A stretch of 42,884 bases of DNA. Source: Gemmataceae bacterium. GTDB taxonomy: Bacteria > Planctomycetota > Planctomycetia > Gemmatales > Gemmataceae. This document shows positions 1 through 9,568 of this stretch, piece by piece. The DNA is taken from positions 1 to 42,884 of the forward strand of contig JAIBBI010000031.1 in the NCBI GenBank assembly GCA_019694755.1. Reading direction: 5' to 3'. How positions within the stretch are numbered: position 1 is the stretch's first letter; each line of letters begins with the position of its first letter. The notes beneath the pieces were generated by a model that was not told the origin of the DNA, did no database searches, and saw only the letters and a program-made list of their open reading frames with translations. The translations under genes and the position numbers were made by a program.

Positions 1-1
1 C

Positions 2-457
2 GGCAAGTACGCCCTTAGTGGCGTGCCGGACGCGCAAGGCGGCCTGCCGAAGGGACACGTTCCGTTCCACGGGCCAGACGACGAATTCGTCAGCCCGTAC
101 ACGATCATCATCGGCGGGAAGAACTTCGGCTGCGGCTCGTCGCGGGAGCACGCGCCGATCGCCCTGGCGGCCGCGGGGATCAAAGCGGTGGTCGCGGAGT
201 TTTATGCCCGCATCTTTTTCCGCAACTCCGTCAACGGCGGCTACCTCGTGCCGTTCGAGACGCCCGTCCGCCTCTGCGACCAGATCTGCACCGGCGACGA
301 ACTCACCATCGACCCGGCGACCAGCAAGCTGATTAACCGGACGACGAAGGAAGAGTGGACGCTCGCCCCGCTCGGCGAGGTCGCGCCGATCATCGAAGCG
401 GGCGGGATCTTCCCGTACGCGCAAAAGGTGGGCATGCTGCCGAAGTCGGCCGTCTAA
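2..457 (+). CDS. leuD: 3-isopropylmalate dehydratase small subunit (5' partial)
   Basis: This is the C-terminal part of the small (swivel) subunit of isopropylmalate isomerase, which works with LeuC to convert 2-isopropylmalate to 3-isopropylmalate in leucine synthesis in the cytoplasm. The reading frame is open to the left edge, so the true start lies outside the window; the internal GTG at 23 is not the start. The diagnostic small-subunit loop GKNFGCGSSREHAP is followed by ARIFFRNSVNGGYLVPFE, both conserved in LeuD and aconitase swivel domains. About 151 residues are visible, against a usual length near 165-200. The stop overlaps by four bases, tail to tail, with the adenosyltransferase gene on the other strand. 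A homoaconitase or dimethylmalate dehydratase small subunit is a less likely alternative that the missing large subunit would settle. Confidence 0.93.
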   Translation, partial: GKYALSGVPDAQGGLPKGHVPFHGPDDEFVSPYTIIIGGKNFGCGSSREHAPIALAAAGIKAVVAEFYARIFFRNSVNGGYLVPFETPVRLCDQICTGDELTIDPATSKLINRTTKEEWTLAPLGEVAPIIEAGGIFPYAQKVGMLPKSAV

Positions 458-1023
458 CGGTTCGCCCCGGGCACCCAGAGCACGTCGCCCGCGCCGCCCT
501 GATTGGCGGAGCGGGCCAATACAAACAGCAGGTCCGAGAGACGGTTCAGGTACTTGAGCACTTCCGGGTTCACCGGGTCCGACTTCATCAGCGTCACGAC
601 ATCGCGCTCGGCCCGTCGACAGACTGTCCGTGCGACGTGACACCAGGCCGCGGCCGGGCTGCCCCCGGGCAATACGAAACTGGTCAGTGGGGAAAGCGGC
701 TCGTTGAGCCGGTCGATGGCGCGTTCCAGCGTCGAAACCTGCTCCTGAGTGACACGCAGAGCCGCGCCCGGCTTTTCGTCCGGCCCCGGCGGCACGCACA
801 GGTCAGCGCCGACGTCGAAGAGGTCGTTCTGAATCCGCGAGAGCAGCGCGGATTCGGTAAAACCCGGGGCGTGGATCGGCAGCAGGCCGAGGACGGCATT
901 CAACTCGTCCACCGTGCCGTAAGCCGTGACGCGGGCATGGTCTTTGGTGACGCGAGTGCCGTCGCCGAGGCCGGTCTCGCCGTCGTCGCCGGTGCGGGTG
1001 TAGATCTTCGAGAGGTAAACCAT
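454..1023 (-). CDS. Cob(I)alamin adenosyltransferase, PduO-type
   Basis: This enzyme transfers the adenosyl group of ATP to cob(I)alamin to make coenzyme B12. The 189-residue protein has the PduO/MMAB-family signatures in order: an ATP-binding N-terminus with TRTGDDGETGLGDG (residues 9-22), RVTAYGTVDELNA (31-43), and a C-terminal helix with a histidine and ARTVCRRAER for cobalamin and ATP contacts. The length is normal for the family and the ATG at 1023 starts directly on the conserved N-terminus. It is transcribed away from the large secreted protein at 1140, leaving a 116-bp divergent promoter region. Its leuD neighbour is convergent and metabolically unrelated. Its presence implies at least one B12-dependent enzyme elsewhere in the genome, such as methylmalonyl-CoA mutase (inference). 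Confidence 0.93.
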   Translation of the reverse strand: MVYLSKIYTRTGDDGETGLGDGTRVTKDHARVTAYGTVDELNAVLGLLPIHAPGFTESALLSRIQNDLFDVGADLCVPPGPDEKPGAALRVTQEQVSTLERAIDRLNEPLSPLTSFVLPGGSPAAAWCHVARTVCRRAERDVVTLMKSDPVNPEVLKYLNRLSDLLFVLARSANQGGAGDVLWVPGANR

Positions 1024-1139
1024 GCGACCCGGGAACCTTTCGGACTCAGAAACGTATCATACAGGGTTACTCCCTGCCTCCATGCTAGGCTGAGTTTATC
1101 CGTCGGTTCCATCACGGTCCCCTTTCGAGGCTCCCCGAA

Positions 1140-4100
1140 GTGAAGCGACTCACGACGTACCGCGGCCGGAAGGCCGCCCGCCTGACTTTCCTCTCCCTCG
1201 AAAAACGCGATCTGCCTTCGGGCGGCGTGCTCGGCCTTTCGGCCCCGGCCCCGGGGACGGACGAACTTGTTGCTCTCATCGACCCATTTGCCGCGGCCGG
1301 GCGCGGAAAGGAAATTCAACACGGGGGCGGTTGCTCCTGCGGGCTGTGTCAGACACTGGCCGCGGACGTGAAATTGATGGCCATGGGACCGTTCCAGGGG
1401 CCGAACTTCGGTCAGCCGCCGGTGATCGCCAACACCTCGCCGGGCGGCGGGCCGGCCGGGCCGATCAGCCCCATCCCCACGACCTACACGACCGCTGCCA
1501 ATGGCATGCCGCAGCTCAACAGTTCGCCGAGTTCCCCGGTCGCGATCTATCTCGACTTCGACGGAGAGACCGTCGGCAGCACTGTTTACTCGACCTACAA
1601 CGTCACCGGTAGCGATGCCGCCACCTTCGACGCGGCCGAGCAGGCGACGATTTACGAGACCTGGCGGCAGATCCACCTTTACTATTCGATGTTCGATGTG
1701 AACGTGACCACGGTCAAACCCGTGGGCGTGCCGACGGTCTGGCAGCTCATTTCCAATTCAATCAGTGGCGGCTATGCGTACGTGGGCGCGTTTCCCAACT
1801 CGCAACCGCAGGGATTCAATCAGAGCAGCGACGCCCGGACCCGCATCTCCGGCATTGCTCACGAGATCGGGCACAACTTCGCACTCAGTCACCAGTCCGA
1901 TTACGATCTGCTTGCCCAGAAGACGGCCGAGTACTCGAGCGGCTACAGTCTGCACGGCCCGATCATGGGCGTCGACTTCGCCCAAAACGTCCACAAGTTT
2001 GTCGTCAATCACCCGAGTTACTCGGCCAGCAGCCTGCAGGACGACCTGCAACTGATCGCCAACGAGATCAAGCCGTATCAGCCGGTCGGCGGCGACGGCT
2101 TCCGGCCCGACGAACACGGCAATAATGCCGCCACGGCAACCATCCTCGTGCCGGATACCGGCAGCTACGAAGGCTGGGGCGTGATCGAGCGCCCGACCGA
2201 TATCGACGCCTTCAGCTTCACCAGCGTCGGCGGGCTGTACGGTATTTACGGTAATCCCGCGACGCCTTCGAGCCTCGACATCCGGCTGGAGCTGTTCGAT
2301 TCTGCCGGCAACCGGATGGCCACGATCGACCCCGTGGCGATCAACGAGGCCAACGCGGTCGTCGATCTCCCGGCCGGGACGTACACGCTCACCGTCACGG
2401 GACACGGCGACTATGCCGACCTCGGGGCGTATCAGGTCAGCATGCGGCCGCTGCCGGCCGGTTGGAGCAGCACCGATATCGGCACGGTCATCACCGGCGG
2501 ATTTGCGGGGCTGGAGACGACCGGCGTCTGGCGCGTCAGCGGGTCGGGGTCCGACATTGCCGGCACGTCCGACTCATTCCGCTATGCCTACACCACGCTC
2601 ACCGGCAACGGCACGATCGTCGCGAAGGTGACGAACGTTGACGCTACCAACACCGCGGCGAAGGCCGGCGTGATGATCCGCGAGACGACGGCCGCCAACT
2701 CGCGCATGGCGTACATGACCCTGACGCCGACCGCCGCCCAGTTCATTACCCGCACATCGGCCGGGGGAACGGCCGCGATCACGAACGGCACCGGCCAGTT
2801 CCCTTACTGGGTCCGCCTGACCCGCACCGGCAACACCTTGACCGGCAGTGTTTCTCCGGACGGCGTGACTTGGACGACGGTCGGATCGACGACCGTTTCC
2901 ATGGCCTCGCAGGTTACGATCGGGCTCGCGGTCTCGGCGAAGAACTCGTCGCACTACAACCAGATGAACGACGCGACGTTCGAGAACGTCGCCGTCACCG
3001 GCGACACGAGCGTCACGCCGCCCACCCTGAACGCCCTACCGGCCCCCACAGGACTGGCCCTGACTCTAGCGACGGGCACCGGCATCACCGCCAACTGGTC
3101 GGCCGTCGTCGGCGCGACCAGCTATGCCGTCGACCGCTCGACCGACGGCGTCGTCTGGTCGCAGGTCACCACGACTGCGTCTACCAGTTACACGGTCGCC
3201 AGCATCACCGGCGGCCAGCGCTATTTCTACCGCGTGGCCAGCATCGACGGGACCGGCTTGCGGTCCGTCAACTCCGACACGGCGTCGATCATCAATCGAC
3301 CCGACGGCGTCACCAACTTCGAGGTTGTGTCGTACACCACCACCGCCCTGGTCCTCGACTGGCGCGAGACCAACGGCGAGACCGGCTACCGCGTCGAGCG
3401 GTCTGTCGACGGCGGGACGAATTGGACCACGCTCGGAACCGTCGCGAAGAACTTCACCAGTTACACCAACAGCGGCCTGACCCCGGCGACGTCCTACTCG
3501 TACCGCGTGACGCCGCTCTCGGACGACGGCGACGGGCCGACCTCGACCGTGATCACGGCTAGCACCCGCCTGGCCGCGATCTCGGGGCTCACGATCACTT
3601 CGCTCGCGTCCACGCAGGTCAGCCTGTCGTGGGTTGGCGGCGTGGCCGGCGCGACCGGGTATCGCGTCCAGCACTCGACCGACGGCACGACCTTCACCAC
3701 GCTCGCCACGATCACCGGCACGACGTACACGGCCACGGGGCTCACCGCGCTGACGGAGAATTACTTCCGCGTCGCGGCCGTGAACGCACTTTCCGAAAGT
3801 ATCACTCAGCCGCTGGTGTTCACGGCCACTCCGCCCGCGACCGCCCTGCCGTCGCCGTGGATCTCCGCGGACGTCGGGTCGGTCACCGGCAAGGGCGCGA
3901 CCGGGCTGACGGGCAGCACGTTCAAGACGATCGGCTCGGGCTCGACCATCGGCAGCACGGCCGACAGCTTCCAGTTCGCTTATCAGCCGCTCACGGCCGA
4001 CGGCACGCTGATCGCCCGGGTCGCCACGCACGAGGACACGACCGGCACCAGCACCGGCGAAGGCGCGGGCATCATGATCCGCGAATCGCTTAATGCCAAC

Positions 4101-6215
4101 TCGCGTATGGCCTTCGTAGGCGTGACGCCGTCGTCGGGCGCGCGGTTCGCGACTCGTACGTCGACCGGCGGCACCGCAGCGGCGACGACGGTGGCCAGCG
4201 TCACCGCCCCCGAATGGGTCCGCCTGGTGCGGGCCGGGAACACGCTGACCGCGTCATACTCGGCCGACGGAGTGACTTGGACGCAGATCGGCTCGACCAC
4301 CACGATCTCAATGGCGGCCACTGTGTATGCGGGGATGGCGGTGTATGCCGGCTCGACGACGCTGTTGAACACCAGCACGTTCGACAATGTCTCGCTGGAC
4401 CAGGCGGACACGCCGCCGCGAGTGCTCCAGGCGACACCGACGGGGGCTACGGCGTCGCCGGTAACGTCCGTAACCCTGGATTTCTCCCGCGCGATGAACA
4501 CGTCCAGCTTCAGCATCGCGGCCGACGTCCTGTCGTTCACCGGGCCGGCCGGGAACCTTTTGAGCAATGTCACCGGCTTCGGCTGGGCCAGCCCGACATC
4601 GCTCCGCATCGACCTCGCTCCCCAGGTCGTTCCCGGAAGTTACAGCCTCGCGGTCGGCCCGCAGATTCTGGGCACCAACGGAAAGGCCCTGGATCAGGAC
4701 GGCGACAACATCCCCGGGGAATCCACCGACGGTTTTACGGCCAACTTCACGATCGGCCGATCGACCGACGGCTTCGGCTACGCGTGGAACCCGATTGCCT
4801 ACGACGCCTCGCTGAATATTCAGCCCACCGACCCGGGCGTCAGCTCATTCACCGCGCTGAACAACATCGACGATTCCAACGCGGCCTTCAACCTCGGGGC
4901 GAACACGTTCCGGTTCTACAACTCGGTTTACACAGGCGCGTCGTCGCTGTTCCTCGCATCCAACGGCATTGTTACCTTCGGGTCCGGTTCCAGCGACTAC
5001 ACGAACCTCGACCTGACGGCGACTCCGCCGCAGGCGACGATCGCCGCCCTGTGGGACGACCTCGTCACCAATCGCAACACGACGACTGACGACGTAATTC
5101 TCACCAAGTTCGTGGATCTGAATAACGACGGCACGGCCGACCGCCTGATCATCAACTGGCGGAACGTCCATTACTATGTCCAGCAGCCGACTTCCGGCGA
5201 CGACGGCATCACCTTCCAGATGAGCCTGGAGTTGAACACCGGCAGCCGGCCCGGCGACATCATCCTCAACTACGTCGATCTCAACGAAGCCGGCACCGGC
5301 ACGCTCGACGGCGGTTTCAGTTCCACCACCGGCATCAAAGACGTGGGAACGCAGGGCGGCAGTCGGCTGCTGATCTCGCAGGACGGCAGCAATTCGTCGT
5401 TCATCGCCAGCAGCAAGGCCGTCCGAATCTTCGTGAACACCGCGCCGACGGCGAACGCCGGCGGGCCGTACACCCTGACCGGCGCGACCACGAAACTCTC
5501 GGCCGGCGCATCGTCCGACCTCGACCAGTCGACCGCGTCGCTGAACTACCTCTGGGATCTCGACGGCGACGGCATCTTCGGCGAGACCGGGCCGAACGCC
5601 GCCCGGGGCGCCGAAAACGTCATGGAGCCGACCTTCTCGGGGCTGGGCCTGACCGGTCCGCAGGACTTCCCGGTGCAACTCAAGGTCATCGACGAGTTCG
5701 GCGTGCAGTCCTCCTCCGCAGCGACAATTGCCATCCCCGCCCCGCCGACGGTCGCCAATGTTCAGGTGAACGATGGGTCGGTCCAACGATCGCGGGTCAG
5801 TCAGCTGGTGGTCACATTCGACCGGACTGTTTCACTCCCGCCGAACCCATCCTCGGCCTTCATCGTCTCCGGGCCTGGCGGGATCGTTACGACGACACCG
5901 AGCGTAAACAACTCCGGCCCGGCCACCATCGTTACGCTGACTTTCCCGGAGCTCATTGACGGCAAATACAGTCTGACCGTCGTCGGGTCAAACGTCACTG
6001 ACCTGATCGGCCAGGCGATTGTCGGCACGCCTACAACACAGTTCCATCGTCTATTCGGCGACAGCGACGGCGACGGCACCGTGTCCAACGTGGACTTCCT
6101 CGCATTCCGCGCCGCGTTCCTGTCCAGCAACTACACGTTCGATGGCGATGGCGACGGCACTGTGACCACGTCGGACTTCCTGGCGTTCCGACTGCGGTTC
6201 CTAACGAGTGTGTAG
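1140..6215 (+). CDS. Giant secreted metalloprotease-like protein with FN3, lectin-like, PKD and dockerin modules
   Basis: A 1691-residue extracellular protein starting at a GTG. The N-terminus carries FLSLEKRDLPSGG, a planctomycete LExRxLPS-type motif found at the start of many large exported proteins. A peptidase-like domain follows with HEIGHNFALSH at residues 241-251, a metzincin-like HExxHxxxxxH zinc site, and a possible Met-turn at M276. The usual glycine of the metzincin motif is alanine here. Then come a PPC-like beta-sandwich (about 320-440), two related DUF1349/concanavalin-like modules (about 442-620 and 907-1087), three fibronectin type III domains between them (about 633-895), an Ig-like domain (about 1091-1195), a nidogen-like region, a PKD domain (from about 1437), another Ig-like domain, and two dockerin/EF-type calcium loops at 1641 and 1668. 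The C-terminal loops suggest attachment to a cohesin-like partner or simple calcium stabilisation (inference). Substrate unknown. Confidence 0.85.
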   Translation: MKRLTTYRGRKAARLTFLSLEKRDLPSGGVLGLSAPAPGTDELVALIDPFAAAGRGKEIQHGGGCSCGLCQTLAADVKLMAMGPFQGPNFGQPPVIANTSPGGGPAGPISPIPTTYTTAANGMPQLNSSPSSPVAIYLDFDGETVGSTVYSTYNVTGSDAATFDAAEQATIYETWRQIHLYYSMFDVNVTTVKPVGVPTVWQLISNSISGGYAYVGAFPNSQPQGFNQSSDARTRISGIAHEIGHNFALSHQSDYDLLAQKTAEYSSGYSLHGPIMGVDFAQNVHKFVVNHPSYSASSLQDDLQLIANEIKPYQPVGGDGFRPDEHGNNAATATILVPDTGSYEGWGVIERPTDIDAFSFTSVGGLYGIYGNPATPSSLDIRLELFDSAGNRMATIDPVAINEANAVVDLPAGTYTLTVTGHGDYADLGAYQVSMRPLPAGWSSTDIGTVITGGFAGLETTGVWRVSGSGSDIAGTSDSFRYAYTTLTGNGTIVAKVTNVDATNTAAKAGVMIRETTAANSRMAYMTLTPTAAQFITRTSAGGTAAITNGTGQFPYWVRLTRTGNTLTGSVSPDGVTWTTVGSTTVSMASQVTIGLAVSAKNSSHYNQMNDATFENVAVTGDTSVTPPTLNALPAPTGLALTLATGTGITANWSAVVGATSYAVDRSTDGVVWSQVTTTASTSYTVASITGGQRYFYRVASIDGTGLRSVNSDTASIINRPDGVTNFEVVSYTTTALVLDWRETNGETGYRVERSVDGGTNWTTLGTVAKNFTSYTNSGLTPATSYSYRVTPLSDDGDGPTSTVITASTRLAAISGLTITSLASTQVSLSWVGGVAGATGYRVQHSTDGTTFTTLATITGTTYTATGLTALTENYFRVAAVNALSESITQPLVFTATPPATALPSPWISADVGSVTGKGATGLTGSTFKTIGSGSTIGSTADSFQFAYQPLTADGTLIARVATHEDTTGTSTGEGAGIMIRESLNANSRMAFVGVTPSSGARFATRTSTGGTAAATTVASVTAPEWVRLVRAGNTLTASYSADGVTWTQIGSTTTISMAATVYAGMAVYAGSTTLLNTSTFDNVSLDQADTPPRVLQATPTGATASPVTSVTLDFSRAMNTSSFSIAADVLSFTGPAGNLLSNVTGFGWASPTSLRIDLAPQVVPGSYSLAVGPQILGTNGKALDQDGDNIPGESTDGFTANFTIGRSTDGFGYAWNPIAYDASLNIQPTDPGVSSFTALNNIDDSNAAFNLGANTFRFYNSVYTGASSLFLASNGIVTFGSGSSDYTNLDLTATPPQATIAALWDDLVTNRNTTTDDVILTKFVDLNNDGTADRLIINWRNVHYYVQQPTSGDDGITFQMSLELNTGSRPGDIILNYVDLNEAGTGTLDGGFSSTTGIKDVGTQGGSRLLISQDGSNSSFIASSKAVRIFVNTAPTANAGGPYTLTGATTKLSAGASSDLDQSTASLNYLWDLDGDGIFGETGPNAARGAENVMEPTFSGLGLTGPQDFPVQLKVIDEFGVQSSSAATIAIPAPPTVANVQVNDGSVQRSRVSQLVVTFDRTVSLPPNPSSAFIVSGPGGIVTTTPSVNNSGPATIVTLTFPELIDGKYSLTVVGSNVTDLIGQAIVGTPTTQFHRLFGDSDGDGTVSNVDFLAFRAAFLSSNYTFDGDGDGTVTTSDFLAFRLRFLTSV

Positions 6216-6221
6216 GGGCCG

Positions 6222-7277
6222 CTAAGGGTCGATCCGCACGATGCGGTTGTTGTGGCTGTCGGCAATGTACAGGGTGCCGTCGCGGCTCAGGGTCACGCCG
6301 TGGGGCCGGTCGAGCTGGGCCCGGTCGGGTGGGCCGCCGAGGCCGGCCTTGCCCGCGGTGCCGGTGCCAGCGATGCGCGTCACCTGCCCCGTCTTCGGGC
6401 GGTACTTCACGATCGCGTGATTCTCCGTGTCGGCAATGAAGACGTCGCCCGTGCTGTCGACGCAGAGGTGTTTCGGCCCGTTCAGCTTCGCGGCCAGCGC
6501 GTCGGTCGCGTTGGTCACCGCGCCCGGTTTGCCGTTCTTATTGATCACCGTGCGGATGGTACCGTCGGGCGCGACTGCCCGCAGCGCGTGGCCGCCGCGC
6601 TCCAGTATGTAGACCGTGCCCGCCTTGTCGGCGGCGACGGCCCGCGGGTCGACGAGCGGTTGCTCCGTCGCCTTTTCGCCGTCGCGCGGGATTCCTTTGG
6701 TCCCGTTGCCGGCCACGGTCGTGACTTTGTTCGTCTTCAGGTCGATGGCGCGGACGCGGTGGTTCTTCAGGTCGGCGACGAGCAACCGGTTGCGCGGCGG
6801 ATCGAGGGTGACGCAGTAGACCTCGGCGAACTCGGCCTTACCGGCCGGGCCGCCGTCGCCAGCCGCGCCCTGCTTGCCGGTGCCTGCCAGCGTGCGGATG
6901 TTGCGGTCGATGCCGACGACGCGGACCTTGTTGTTCATGGTGTCGGCGATGTAGATGATCCCCTCGGGGGTGACGGCCGTGTTGTGCGGACTGCGTAGCA
7001 TGGCCTTTCCGGCCGGGCCGCCGTCGCCGAGTTCGCCCGGCGAGCCGATCCCCGCGACCACCGTCAGCTTGCCGTCGTTGCCGATGGTGACGATGCGGTG
7101 CTTCTCGAACTCGGTGATGTACATGGTGCCGAACGCGTCGAACTCGACGCCGAACGGCAGCGCGAGTTTGACCGCGTCCTTGCCGTCGCCGCCGGCGACG
7201 AGCGACAGTTTGGCCGCCGGTGCGGGCAGTGCGACACCGAGGGCGACGATCAGGGCGAGTCGGGTGATCCGGTCCAT
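6222..7277 (-). CDS. Secreted NHL-repeat beta-propeller protein
   Basis: A 351-residue exported protein with an N-terminal signal segment (DRITRLALIVALGVALPAPAA) followed by about six NHL-type blades. Each blade has a loop with a GDGGPAGKA-like motif and a strand such as IYIADTMNNKVRVV or LYIADSHNNRIVRID, typical of planctomycete NHL propellers that bind peptides, sugars or nucleic acids or act as scaffolds. The start is taken as the ATG at 7277; a GTG at 7283 is in frame two codons earlier. The start lies inside the 3' end of truB, so the two are probably co-transcribed, although no functional link is evident. The 3' end is six bases from the stop of the convergent giant protein, with no obvious terminator between them. 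The molecular role cannot be assigned from sequence. Confidence 0.85.
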   Translation of the reverse strand: MDRITRLALIVALGVALPAPAAKLSLVAGGDGKDAVKLALPFGVEFDAFGTMYITEFEKHRIVTIGNDGKLTVVAGIGSPGELGDGGPAGKAMLRSPHNTAVTPEGIIYIADTMNNKVRVVGIDRNIRTLAGTGKQGAAGDGGPAGKAEFAEVYCVTLDPPRNRLLVADLKNHRVRAIDLKTNKVTTVAGNGTKGIPRDGEKATEQPLVDPRAVAADKAGTVYILERGGHALRAVAPDGTIRTVINKNGKPGAVTNATDALAAKLNGPKHLCVDSTGDVFIADTENHAIVKYRPKTGQVTRIAGTGTAGKAGLGGPPDRAQLDRPHGVTLSRDGTLYIADSHNNRIVRIDP

Positions 7278-8140
7278 TTCCACAGCACCTTGTCGGGTTG
7301 AAGCCGGCCGTTCTCCAGCGGCCGGGCGATGGCCACGAGTCGACCCGCAGCATCGAAGCAGGCGACGCGGTCGCCGGGCGGTTGATCCGGCCCGGCGATC
7401 GTCTGGCCCAGGCGGAACCGCCTCACGTCGGGGTCGATGATCGTGATCCGGGGCAGCGCAGTGATGCCGCGCTCGAGCGGGATCAGGCGGGCCTGCTCCG
7501 CGTCGGCCGGCGTGGCGTCCGCGGGCGTGAATCCGCCGACTGCCGTGCGCCGCAGCACGCTCACGTACCCGCCGACGCCGAGCGCGGAGCCGAGGTCACG
7601 GGCCAGCGAGCGGATGTACGTGCCTTTGCCGCAGGCGACTTCGACATCGAGAGTCGGGTAGTCGAATCGCAACAGGTCGATACGATCGATGCGGACGGGC
7701 TTGGGTGCAGGCGCGACCGGGGTGCCGGCCCGCGCGCTCTTGTACGCCCGCCGGCCCTCGACGCGCACGGCCGAGAACGCCGGCGGAGCCTGCTGCGTCA
7801 CTCCGACGAACTTCGCGAGCGCGGCCTCGACCGCAGCCCGGCCCGGGTCGATCGCCCCGGCCGACTCCACGATCGGCCCTTCGCCGTCGTCGGTCGCGCT
7901 GGTCGCGCCGAGCACGAACGTCGCGGTGTAGACCTTGCCGAGTTCCTGCACGTACTCGGCAAGCCGCGTCGCCCGGCCGATGGCCAGCACGAGGACGCCG
8001 GTCGCCCGCGGGTCGAGCGTGCCCGTATGCCCGATCGGCGTCTTCCGTGGAAACCACCCTGCCGCATCGTCGACGGCCGCGCGCGAGGTGATCCCGAACG
8101 GCTTATCGATGACCAGCCAGCCGCCTGCGATGTCGTCCAT
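7250..8140 (-). CDS. truB: tRNA pseudouridine(55) synthase
   Basis: TruB isomerises uridine 55 in the T-psi-C loop of tRNAs to pseudouridine. The 296-residue protein begins with GGWLVIDKPFGITSR and carries the catalytic motif GHTGTLDPRATGVL, with the nucleophilic aspartate at D43. Later come the substrate-binding FSAVRVEGRRAY and the conserved GKGTYIRSLARDLG. Length and motif order match bacterial TruB. The gene runs divergently from the serine hydrolase at 8208, and its 3' end overlaps the start of the NHL protein by 28-34 bp. It is not in the common rbfA-truB-rpsO context within this window. Confidence 0.96.
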   Translation of the reverse strand: MDDIAGGWLVIDKPFGITSRAAVDDAAGWFPRKTPIGHTGTLDPRATGVLVLAIGRATRLAEYVQELGKVYTATFVLGATSATDDGEGPIVESAGAIDPGRAAVEAALAKFVGVTQQAPPAFSAVRVEGRRAYKSARAGTPVAPAPKPVRIDRIDLLRFDYPTLDVEVACGKGTYIRSLARDLGSALGVGGYVSVLRRTAVGGFTPADATPADAEQARLIPLERGITALPRITIIDPDVRRFRLGQTIAGPDQPPGDRVACFDAAGRLVAIARPLENGRLQPDKVLWKWTGSPDSP

Positions 8141-8174
8141 ACACCTCGGGAAGTCGCGAAAACTGGGCGATTGC

Positions 8175-8180
8175 TATAGT
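8175..8180 (+). promoter_or_regulatory. Possible -10 element for the serine hydrolase gene
   Basis: TATAGT lies 27 bp before the hydrolase start codon in the short divergent gap with truB. No good -35 hexamer is visible at the expected distance, so this is a weak call from position and match to the consensus only. Confidence 0.3.
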
Positions 8181-8207
8181 ATGGACGCACCAGTCGAGAG
8201 ATGCACC

Positions 8208-9272
8208 ATGATCCGCGAAGCCCTGATTGCCCTGATGTTGGTCACCCCCGCAGTCGCCGACGACAACCCGGTGACCCAGGCCGACGAACTGCTCCGGAAG
8301 ACCTTCCCGGCCGACAAGCCGGGGGCCGCCGTCGCCATCGTCCACAAGGGCACAAACGTCCTGCTGCAGGGCTACGGCCTCGCCGACCTCGACACGAAGA
8401 CGCCGATCACCGGCGACACCGCATTCGATCTCGCCTCGGTGTCCAAGCAGTTCACGTCGACGGCCGTGCTGCTGCTCGTGGAGCGTGGCCGGCTGAACCT
8501 CGACGACCCGGTCGTCCGCTGGGTGCCCGACTTCCCCGCGGGTGATGCGATCACGCTCCGGCACCTGCTCACGCACACCTCGGGCCTGCCCGACTACATC
8601 GGCATCTTCAAAGGCTCGGACGAGGAGTTTGCCAGGCTCACCTGCCACGACATCGCGGGCATGCTCCGCGGGAAGAAGGCGCTGTTCCCGCCCGGCACGA
8701 AGTTTCAATACTCGAACACCAATTACGCCCTGCTGCCCGTCGTCGTCGAGCGGGCGTCGGGCAAGACCTTCGCGCAGTTCCTGCGGGATTACGTGTTCGT
8801 GCCGCTGGGCATGGACTCGACCCGGGTCATGGACCGCGTGCCCTACGACGTGGCCAACCGGGCCAGCGGGTACGGCCGGCAGTTCCTCGTGGGCAAGCAC
8901 GTCCCCAGCCGGCGAGACGGGCCCGTGTGCGGCGACGGCAACGTCTTCAGCACGGCCCGTGACATGATTGCGTGGAATGCCGCCCTCGAAGAGCGTCGCC
9001 TGCTCCGCCCGGAGACGTGGGAGCAGGCATGGACCAAGACGCCGATCGCGGAGGGCAAGCAGAGCGATTACGGGTTCGGCTGGGTAGTCAGCGAGAAGGA
9101 AGGCCGCAAGGCGGTCTGGCACAACGGCGGCTGGGCCGGCACAAGAACGCTGATCTTCCGCCGGCTCTCGGACAAACTGACGGTCATCGTGCTCAGCAAC
9201 GACGAAGGAGCCAACGTCGACAAAGTCGGCACCGACGTAATGAAGCTGTTCTACCCGCCGGAGAAGAAGTAG
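8208..9272 (+). CDS. Secreted serine hydrolase, beta-lactamase/penicillin-binding-protein-like
   Basis: A 354-residue exported member of the class C beta-lactamase/DD-peptidase (S12-type) superfamily. A short signal peptide (MIREALIALMLVTPAVA) is followed by the catalytic SxxK tetrad S77-V-S-K80 inside DLASVSKQF, the YxN motif Y168-S-N170, and HNGG in the place of the KTG box near the C-terminus. It could be an esterase, a D-amino-acid peptidase or a peptidoglycan-active enzyme; a true beta-lactamase role cannot be inferred. The ATG at 8208 is chosen because the signal peptide starts there; an in-frame extension upstream would run through truB's divergent promoter. About 60 bp after the stop begins a three-hairpin element. 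Confidence 0.9.
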   Translation: MIREALIALMLVTPAVADDNPVTQADELLRKTFPADKPGAAVAIVHKGTNVLLQGYGLADLDTKTPITGDTAFDLASVSKQFTSTAVLLLVERGRLNLDDPVVRWVPDFPAGDAITLRHLLTHTSGLPDYIGIFKGSDEEFARLTCHDIAGMLRGKKALFPPGTKFQYSNTNYALLPVVVERASGKTFAQFLRDYVFVPLGMDSTRVMDRVPYDVANRASGYGRQFLVGKHVPSRRDGPVCGDGNVFSTARDMIAWNAALEERRLLRPETWEQAWTKTPIAEGKQSDYGFGWVVSEKEGRKAVWHNGGWAGTRTLIFRRLSDKLTVIVLSNDEGANVDKVGTDVMKLFYPPEKK

Positions 9273-9328
9273 AGACTGACGCGAAATGCGTAAACGTTGT
9301 TGCCGATTCGTTGTGCGACTGGCCAATT

Positions 9329-9414
9329 GAGCGCGGCCCTTCAGGCCGCTATGCAGGGCGGAACGTCTACCCGGCCCGTTGGGCCGGGCTAAGGAAGGTG
9401 GGTCCTTCGGACCC
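9329..9414 (+). repeat. Three-hairpin palindromic element, copy 1
   Basis: Three hairpins lie in tandem: GCGGCC/GGCCGC (9333-9338 and 9344-9349, loop CTTCA), CCCGGCCC/GGGCCGGG (9370-9377 and 9381-9388, loop GTT), the single-stranded linker CTAAGGAAGG (9389-9398), and GGGTCC/GGACCC (9400-9405 and 9409-9414, loop TTC). The element begins about 60 bp after the hydrolase stop codon. A second copy in inverted orientation sits downstream of ruvX. Confidence 0.8.
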
Positions 9415-9568
9415 GCAGTTGTTCACAGTACGCTCGGACCAAGTGGCCAAAAATCTTCTTCCCATCGTTACAGGCTAGTTTAGCTGGATAAACATCGATC
9501 TTTGCTGAACAGACCAAGTTCCCCGAGCCCCACGTAGCGGGCCGGGTCCGAAACAATGAACGGAATTC

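Noticed and set aside
8208-9272. Serine hydrolase as an antibiotic-resistance beta-lactamase
   Set aside because: SxxK, YxN and HxG motifs fit a broad superfamily of esterases and peptidases; nothing in the sequence points to beta-lactam hydrolysis.
8103-9326. 407-residue minus-strand frame over the serine hydrolase
   Set aside because: The hydrolase has intact catalytic motifs on the plus strand. The antisense frame is Arg/His/Val-rich with no family features.
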